Source: Clostridia bacterium
GTDB lineage: Bacteria > Bacillota > Clostridia > Oscillospirales > CAG-272
NCBI GenBank assembly: GCA_017533565.1
Contig: JAFXHU010000015.1
Span: 1-64,000, forward strand
Direction: 5' to 3'
Length of the DNA stretch: 64,000 bases
Positions 60,229 to 64,000 of the stretch are shown piece after piece (within the stretch, counting starts at the first letter, position 1; the number at the start of each line of letters is the position of its first letter). The notes below the pieces were generated by a model, which ran no database searches, was not told the origin of the DNA, and saw only the letters and a list, made by a program, of their open reading frames with translations. The position numbers and the translations under genes were made by a program.

Positions 60229-62616
60229 TTACTTTGATTCAATGTATTTTTTGATTTCGGAAACGCCGACAAATCTGTTGTAGGCATCACCCTGCGTTAC
60301 GATAAGGGTAGGTGCTTGCTTTATCTCAAACGCCGAAACAAGCTCCGCATTTTCGTTTGCGAGAAGAACCTCGTAGCCGATTCCGGCCTTGTCAAGAAGG
60401 AGCTTTGCCGCCTTACAGTTGGGGCAGGTCGAGGTGGTGAAAAGAAGCACTCTTTCGGGAGCGTCAACCTTTACCTCCTTGTTCGGAGTGCCGAACTTTT
60501 CCGCGCGCTCCTCGTCGGTAAGGGGGCATTTGCCCATCGCCTTTTCGTGGGTGTAAACCTTACGTGCCTTGTATTCCTCCGCCTTACCGTCGTTCCAGTT
60601 TTGTACGGGACGGTAGTAGCCGGTTATACGGCTGTAAACCTCGGTCTTTTCACCGCATTCGGGGCAGATAAACTGCTCGCCTGCGAGATAACCGTGATTC
60701 TTACATACCGAGTAGGTCGGGGAAATCGAATAATAGGGAAGCCTGTAATGCTCCGCAATGGTACGCACGAGGGTTGCCGCACTTCTCCAATCGGGAAGCT
60801 TTTCGCCGAGGAAGGCGTGGAATACCGTACCCGACGTGTAAAGGGTGTGAAGCTCGTCCTGCATATCGAGAGCCTCGAAAATATCGTCGGTGTAGCCAAC
60901 GGGAAGGTGGCTCGAGTTGGTGTAGTAGGGTGTGCCGCCGTCGGTTTTATCGGACGCGGTAATAATGTCGGGATAGAACTTTTTGTCGTGCTTTGCAAGA
61001 CGGAAGGAGGTGGACTCCGCAGGGGTAGCCTCGAGGTTATAGAGGTCGCCGTACTGCTCCTGATAGTCGGAAAGACGGTTTCTCATATGGTTAAGCACGT
61101 CCTTCGTGAACTGTCTGGTTTCCTCGTGGGTCATATCCTTCTTAAGCCACTTTGCATTGAGTCCCGCCTCGTTCATACCGACAAGGCCGATGGTGGAAAA
61201 GTGGTTTGCAAACGTGCCGAGATAACGCTTTGTATAGGGGTAAAGGCCCTCCGCAAGAAGCTTTGTGATAACGTCGCGCTTAATCTTAAGCGAGCGTGCC
61301 GAAATATCCATAAGCCTGTCAAGACGCTTGTAGAAATCCGCCTCGTCGGTTGCGAGATACGCGATACGCGGCATATTGATGGTTACAACGCCGATAGAGC
61401 CTGTGGACTCACCGCTACCGAAGAAGCCGCCCGACTTTTTACGAAGCTCGCGAAGGTCAAGGCGAAGTCGGCAGCACATAGAGCGCACGTCGCTCGGCTC
61501 CATATCCGAATTAATGTAGTTGGAGAAGTAGGGAGTACCGTATTTCGCGGTCATTTCAAAGAGAAGCTTGTTATTCTCGGTCTCCGACCAGTCGAAATCA
61601 CGGGTGATGGAGTAGGTGGGAATGGGGTACTGGAAGCCTCTGCCGTTTGCGTCGCCCTCAATCATCGTTTCGATGAAGGCGCGGTTAACCATATCCATTT
61701 CCTTCTTACAGTCCTTGTACTTAAAGTCCATCTCCTTGCCGCCGACGATGGCATTCATTTCCGCGAGGTCGGCGGGAACGGTCCAGTCGAGGGTTATGTT
61801 GGAGAAGGGAGCCTGTGTACCCCATCTTGACGGGGTGTTAACACCGTAAATAAAGGATTCTACGCATTTTTTAACCGCATCGTAGGAGAGATTGTCAACC
61901 TTTACAAAGGGGGCAAGGTATGTGTCAAAGGAGGAGAATGCCTGTGCGCCCGCCCACTCGTTTTGCATAATGCCGAGGAAGTTTACCATCTGATTGCAAA
62001 GGGTTGCAAGATGCTTTGCAGGTGCGGAGGTAATCTTTCCCGTTACACCGCCAAGACCCTCTTGAATAAGCTGCTTGAGCGACCAGCCCGCGCAATAGCC
62101 CGTAAGCATAGAAAGGTCGTGAATGTGAATCTCCGCGTTTCTGTGCGCGTTTGCGATTTCGTCGTCGTAAACCTCGGAAAGCCAATAGTTTGCCGTAATC
62201 GCGCCCGAGTTGGAAAGGATAAGACCGCCGACGGAGTAGGTGACGGTAGAGTTTTCCTTAACGCGCCAATCGGCAACCTTTACGTAATTGTCAACGATTT
62301 CCTTGTAGTTAAGGACGGTGGAGGACATATTACGCATCTTCTCGTGCTGACGGCGGTAGAGAATGTATGCCTTTGCCACGTCGTCGTAGCCCGCCTGGAT
62401 AAGCACGCGCTCAACGCTGTCCTGAATATCCTCGACGGAGATGTGATGGTCAACTATTTTCTTTGAAAAGTCCGCCGTGACCTTCAGTGCGAGAAAGTCA
62501 ATGACGTCCTGGTTATATTCGGTTTCGGTTGCCTCGAAGGCAAGCTTGATTGCATCGGCAATTTTCTTGATGTCAAAGCTGACGATTTTGCCGTCGCGCT
62601 TTAATACTGCGTACAT
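60229..62616 (-). CDS. nrdD: Anaerobic (class III) ribonucleoside-triphosphate reductase fused to a redoxin domain
   Basis: 795 residues. Residues 1-~92 form an ATP-cone (MYAVLKRDGKIVSFDIKKIADAI) for allosteric control; the barrel follows (GSIGVVTINMPRIAYLA near 420). The zinc motif is CKNH plus CPEC (near 635-655), and the glycyl-radical site is RITGYYRPV, Gly near 666. From ~720 a glutaredoxin/thioredoxin-like domain continues to the end: VLLFTTSTCPNCKAAKLLLDKAGIGYEVLL with CPNC at about 731-734, then QAPTLIV. It makes dNTPs under anoxia. The fused redoxin suggests thiol rather than formate reductant. Tandem NrdR boxes and a consensus promoter precede it; NrdG is next door. Confidence 0.95.
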   Translation of the reverse strand: MYAVLKRDGKIVSFDIKKIADAIKLAFEATETEYNQDVIDFLALKVTADFSKKIVDHHISVEDIQDSVERVLIQAGYDDVAKAYILYRRQHEKMRNMSSTVLNYKEIVDNYVKVADWRVKENSTVTYSVGGLILSNSGAITANYWLSEVYDDEIANAHRNAEIHIHDLSMLTGYCAGWSLKQLIQEGLGGVTGKITSAPAKHLATLCNQMVNFLGIMQNEWAGAQAFSSFDTYLAPFVKVDNLSYDAVKKCVESFIYGVNTPSRWGTQAPFSNITLDWTVPADLAEMNAIVGGKEMDFKYKDCKKEMDMVNRAFIETMIEGDANGRGFQYPIPTYSITRDFDWSETENNKLLFEMTAKYGTPYFSNYINSDMEPSDVRSMCCRLRLDLRELRKKSGGFFGSGESTGSIGVVTINMPRIAYLATDEADFYKRLDRLMDISARSLKIKRDVITKLLAEGLYPYTKRYLGTFANHFSTIGLVGMNEAGLNAKWLKKDMTHEETRQFTKDVLNHMRNRLSDYQEQYGDLYNLEATPAESTSFRLAKHDKKFYPDIITASDKTDGGTPYYTNSSHLPVGYTDDIFEALDMQDELHTLYTSGTVFHAFLGEKLPDWRSAATLVRTIAEHYRLPYYSISPTYSVCKNHGYLAGEQFICPECGEKTEVYSRITGYYRPVQNWNDGKAEEYKARKVYTHEKAMGKCPLTDEERAEKFGTPNKEVKVDAPERVLLFTTSTCPNCKAAKLLLDKAGIGYEVLLANENAELVSAFEIKQAPTLIVTQGDAYNRFVGVSEIKKYIESK

Positions 62617-62660
62617 TTTTTCCTCCTGTTGATGTTATATTTCGTTTTGTTTAAAGTCGA

Positions 62661-62693
62661 AGCGGGGATAGAAAAAACGCTCCCCGAAAGCGT
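62661..62693 (-). promoter_or_regulatory. Possible attenuator in the nrdD leader
   Basis: On the minus strand ACGCT-ttcgggg-AGCGT is followed by TTTTTC; GGGGA in the loop can instead pair with TCCCC just downstream. The two structures exclude each other. The stem is short, so this is tentative. Confidence 0.3.
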
Positions 62694-62701
62694 GTACATA
62701 A

Positions 62702-62730
62702 AGTATACACCAAAAGGAGCGCTTTGTCAA
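62702..62730 (-). promoter_or_regulatory. Promoter for nrdD-trxB
   Basis: Minus strand TTGACA (62730-62725), 17-base spacer, GGTG then TATACT (62707-62702). Confidence 0.85.
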
Positions 62731-62736
62731 CACAAA

Positions 62737-62783
62737 ACACAAAATATTGATAAATTTGTAGATTTTTCCACAATATGTAGTAT
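62737..62783 (-). promoter_or_regulatory. Tandem NrdR boxes
   Basis: Two 16-base sites, ACACAAAATATTGATA (62737-62752) and CCACAATATGTAGTAT (62768-62783) on the plus strand, each agree with 12 of 16 positions of the NrdR-box consensus ACACWATATATWGTGT. Their 31-base start-to-start distance (three helical turns) is the spacing known for paired NrdR boxes. They lie just upstream of the -35. NrdR is the ATP/dATP-sensing repressor of ribonucleotide reductases. Confidence 0.75.
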
Positions 62784-62785
62784 TT

Positions 62786-63469
62786 TTAGCCACGAATTTT
62801 GGCACTCGGTATTTTAACCTTTAGCAGATTTAACAAATCGCAAAGCCCGTTTTTGTCATATCCGTTAAGTCCCGATTTTATACAGTCGCCCGAGTCGGCG
62901 AAGCTCTGTAAAAAGAAGGCGTTTGCACCCGACAGCCAATTGCCAATATTTGTAAAATCCTCGGCGGAGTGAAGCTCCTTTACCACGGTTGTGCGGAACT
63001 CGTAATCAATGCCCGAGCGCATAATCATATCCGCGCTTTCTTCAATCTTCGATATATCGATATCCACTCCCGCAACCGCGGAATACCTCTCGCGAGAGGT
63101 TTTTATATCCATTGCAATATAATCGACAAGACCTCCCGAAATAAGCTCCGAAAGCACCTCGGGGCGGTAGCCGTTGGTGTCAAGCTTTACCGCGTAGCCC
63201 ATATCGCGCACCCGCTTTATAAAGGGAATGAGGTCGGGCTGGAGCGTCGGCTCGCCTCCCGAAATGCAAACGCCCGAAAGCCTTCCGCGCCGCTTTTCGA
63301 GAAAATCAAAGATTTCCTCCTCGGGAATAGCGTAGCCACCGTTTTTTACCACGAGCGAGGCGTTGTGGCAAAACGGACAGCGAAAATTGCAGCCCGCCGT
63401 GAATATAGTACAGCCAACTCTCCCCGGAAAGTCGAGAAGCGTGAGCTTTTGAAGTCCTTTTATTATCAT
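62786..63469 (-). CDS. nrdG: Anaerobic ribonucleotide reductase activating protein
   Basis: 227 residues from ATG 63469 (AAGGAG upstream). Radical-SAM protein: TIFTAGCNFRCPFCHNASL near residue 20 with the CxxxCxxC cluster motif, GVCISGGEPTLQPDL near 65 and KLDTNGYRPEVL near 95. It installs the glycyl radical on NrdD. It is upstream of nrdD but separated by the nrdD promoter and NrdR boxes, so it may have distinct control. It is larger than the E. coli NrdG (~154) and belongs to the ~230-residue type usual in Clostridia. Confidence 0.94.
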   Translation of the reverse strand: MIIKGLQKLTLLDFPGRVGCTIFTAGCNFRCPFCHNASLVVKNGGYAIPEEEIFDFLEKRRGRLSGVCISGGEPTLQPDLIPFIKRVRDMGYAVKLDTNGYRPEVLSELISGGLVDYIAMDIKTSRERYSAVAGVDIDISKIEESADMIMRSGIDYEFRTTVVKELHSAEDFTNIGNWLSGANAFFLQSFADSGDCIKSGLNGYDKNGLCDLLNLLKVKIPSAKIRG

Positions 63470-63511
63470 ACAAGCTCCTTTTATATCCATTTGTTGTAGT
63501 CTGTGCTTTAA

Positions 63512-64000
63512 TCAATCCGTAAGCATTTTACGGCATTCAAGCAGCCAAAACAGGCAAGCTTTGGTTTCCTCTCCGTCCTCACCGTAAAGAGATTTGTAAA
63601 TGCCGTAAGCCTCCTCGAAGCATTTTGCCGCCTCCGTGTAATTGCCTATGATCCGGTATTCGTCGGCAAGATAATAAATGAATTTCACCGACGTGCTATG
63701 CATTTTTCCGAGAGAGCGGACGGAAAGCTCCCGCCCCCTTTTGAAAAGGGAAGCCGCCTCCTCGTGCTTATTCAGAGTGGAGAGGGATAGACCGAGAGAA
63801 AGCATACAGAGAAGCGTATCGGGATGCGACTCTCCAAGGACCTTGCACGCGATGCCGTGCGCCTTTAGTATAAGCTCGTGGGAGCGCTCAAGGTCACCGT
63901 TATCAAACAGCACCTCCGAAAGGTTGTATAAAGAAATTACGGTGTCGGGATGCTCCTCTCCGAATATGCGACGGCACGTTACGTAAACTGCTTCCCAAAC
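63512..64000 (-). CDS. TPR protein of the kinesin-light-chain type, partial
   Basis: The frame runs off the right edge; at least 162 residues are present. Visible repeats of ~42 residues carry the GExHPDT hallmark: FGEEHPDTVISLYNLSEVLFDNGDLERSHELILKAHGIACKVLGESHPDTLLCMLSLGLSLSTLNKHEEAASLFKRG. It is a protein-interaction scaffold; whatever N-terminal effector domain it has lies outside the window. The stretch CTGTGCTTTAATC just after its stop recurs in the 37.5-kb tandem repeat region. Confidence 0.82.
   Translation of the reverse strand, partial: VWEAVYVTCRRIFGEEHPDTVISLYNLSEVLFDNGDLERSHELILKAHGIACKVLGESHPDTLLCMLSLGLSLSTLNKHEEAASLFKRGRELSVRSLGKMHSTSVKFIYYLADEYRIIGNYTEAAKCFEEAYGIYKSLYGEDGEETKACLFWLLECRKMLTD

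Overview
The window looks like a chromosome segment of an anaerobic, Gram-positive Clostridia-type bacterium, probably uncultured and gut-associated. The reasons are: class III ribonucleotide reductase with its activase and no aerobic class seen; luxS/mtnN; a SleB-type cortex/wall hydrolase; an FMN riboswitch ahead of an ECF riboflavin transporter; the rpmH-rnpA-yidD-yidC-jag-mnmE block; sigma-A promoters of the form TTGACA-N17-TGTGCTAYAAT; strong GGAGG ribosome sites; and lipoproteins with Cys lipoboxes. Base composition is moderate by eye. No rRNA, tRNA, CRISPR array or insertion sequence was seen.

Layout. 0-7.3 kb: end of tuf, FMN riboswitch plus ribU, two unknown proteins, an MFS exporter, a GHL6-type glycosidase, a divergent XRE/AbrB regulator pair with an inverted-repeat operator, and an RNHCP zinc-ribbon protein. 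7.3-12.2 kb: minus-strand block mnmE, jag, yidC, yidD, rnpA, rpmH, without dnaA or oriC beside it. 12.3-19.4 kb: GH78 rhamnosidase, hpt-mtaB, glycyl-tRNA synthetase, luxS and mtnN. 19.6-22 kb: Rad3/DinG-type helicase. 22.3-34.6 kb: a compact 14-gene minus-strand cassette of podovirus-like packaging and virion genes (small and large terminase, portal, scaffold, capsid, adaptor, an 885-residue hub-like protein with leucine-rich repeats, tail-end and membrane proteins) with no integrase, repressor or replication gene. 35.2-39.5 kb: second GH78 enzyme and an ABC-F ATPase. 39.6-42.7 kb: an amino-acid ABC importer behind tandem ArgR/AhrC-type boxes, so probably for arginine or a related amino acid. 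42.9-45 kb: Gfo/Idh/MocA oxidoreductase and a sugar-phosphate isomerase broken by an in-frame TAG. 45.2-49.3 kb: metallo-beta-lactamase-fold hydrolase and two tandem ADP-ribosylglycohydrolase paralogues; a third, shorter one lies at 55.2 kb. 49.5-59.1 kb: SleB hydrolase with an apparent ATC start, a phosphoribosyltransferase, a large FtsX/MacB-like ABC protein, lipoproteins and oligoendopeptidase F. 59.2-64 kb: trxB, nrdD fused to a redoxin, nrdG, with tandem NrdR boxes in front of nrdD, then a TPR protein running off the end.

How parts work together. TrxB, the redoxin domain on NrdD, and NrdG form a self-contained anaerobic dNTP-synthesis unit. LuxS and MtnN are consecutive steps of S-adenosylhomocysteine recycling. 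The glycosidases, Gfo/Idh enzyme and isomerase suggest use of plant or host glycosides.

The least explained signals are a dispersed 10-mer CCCGTGTYAA (13 exact copies, 11 in one orientation), often followed by an AT-rich 18-bp near-palindrome next to ribosome binding sites, and the phage-derived virion cassette that lacks mobility genes and carries the same dispersed motif.
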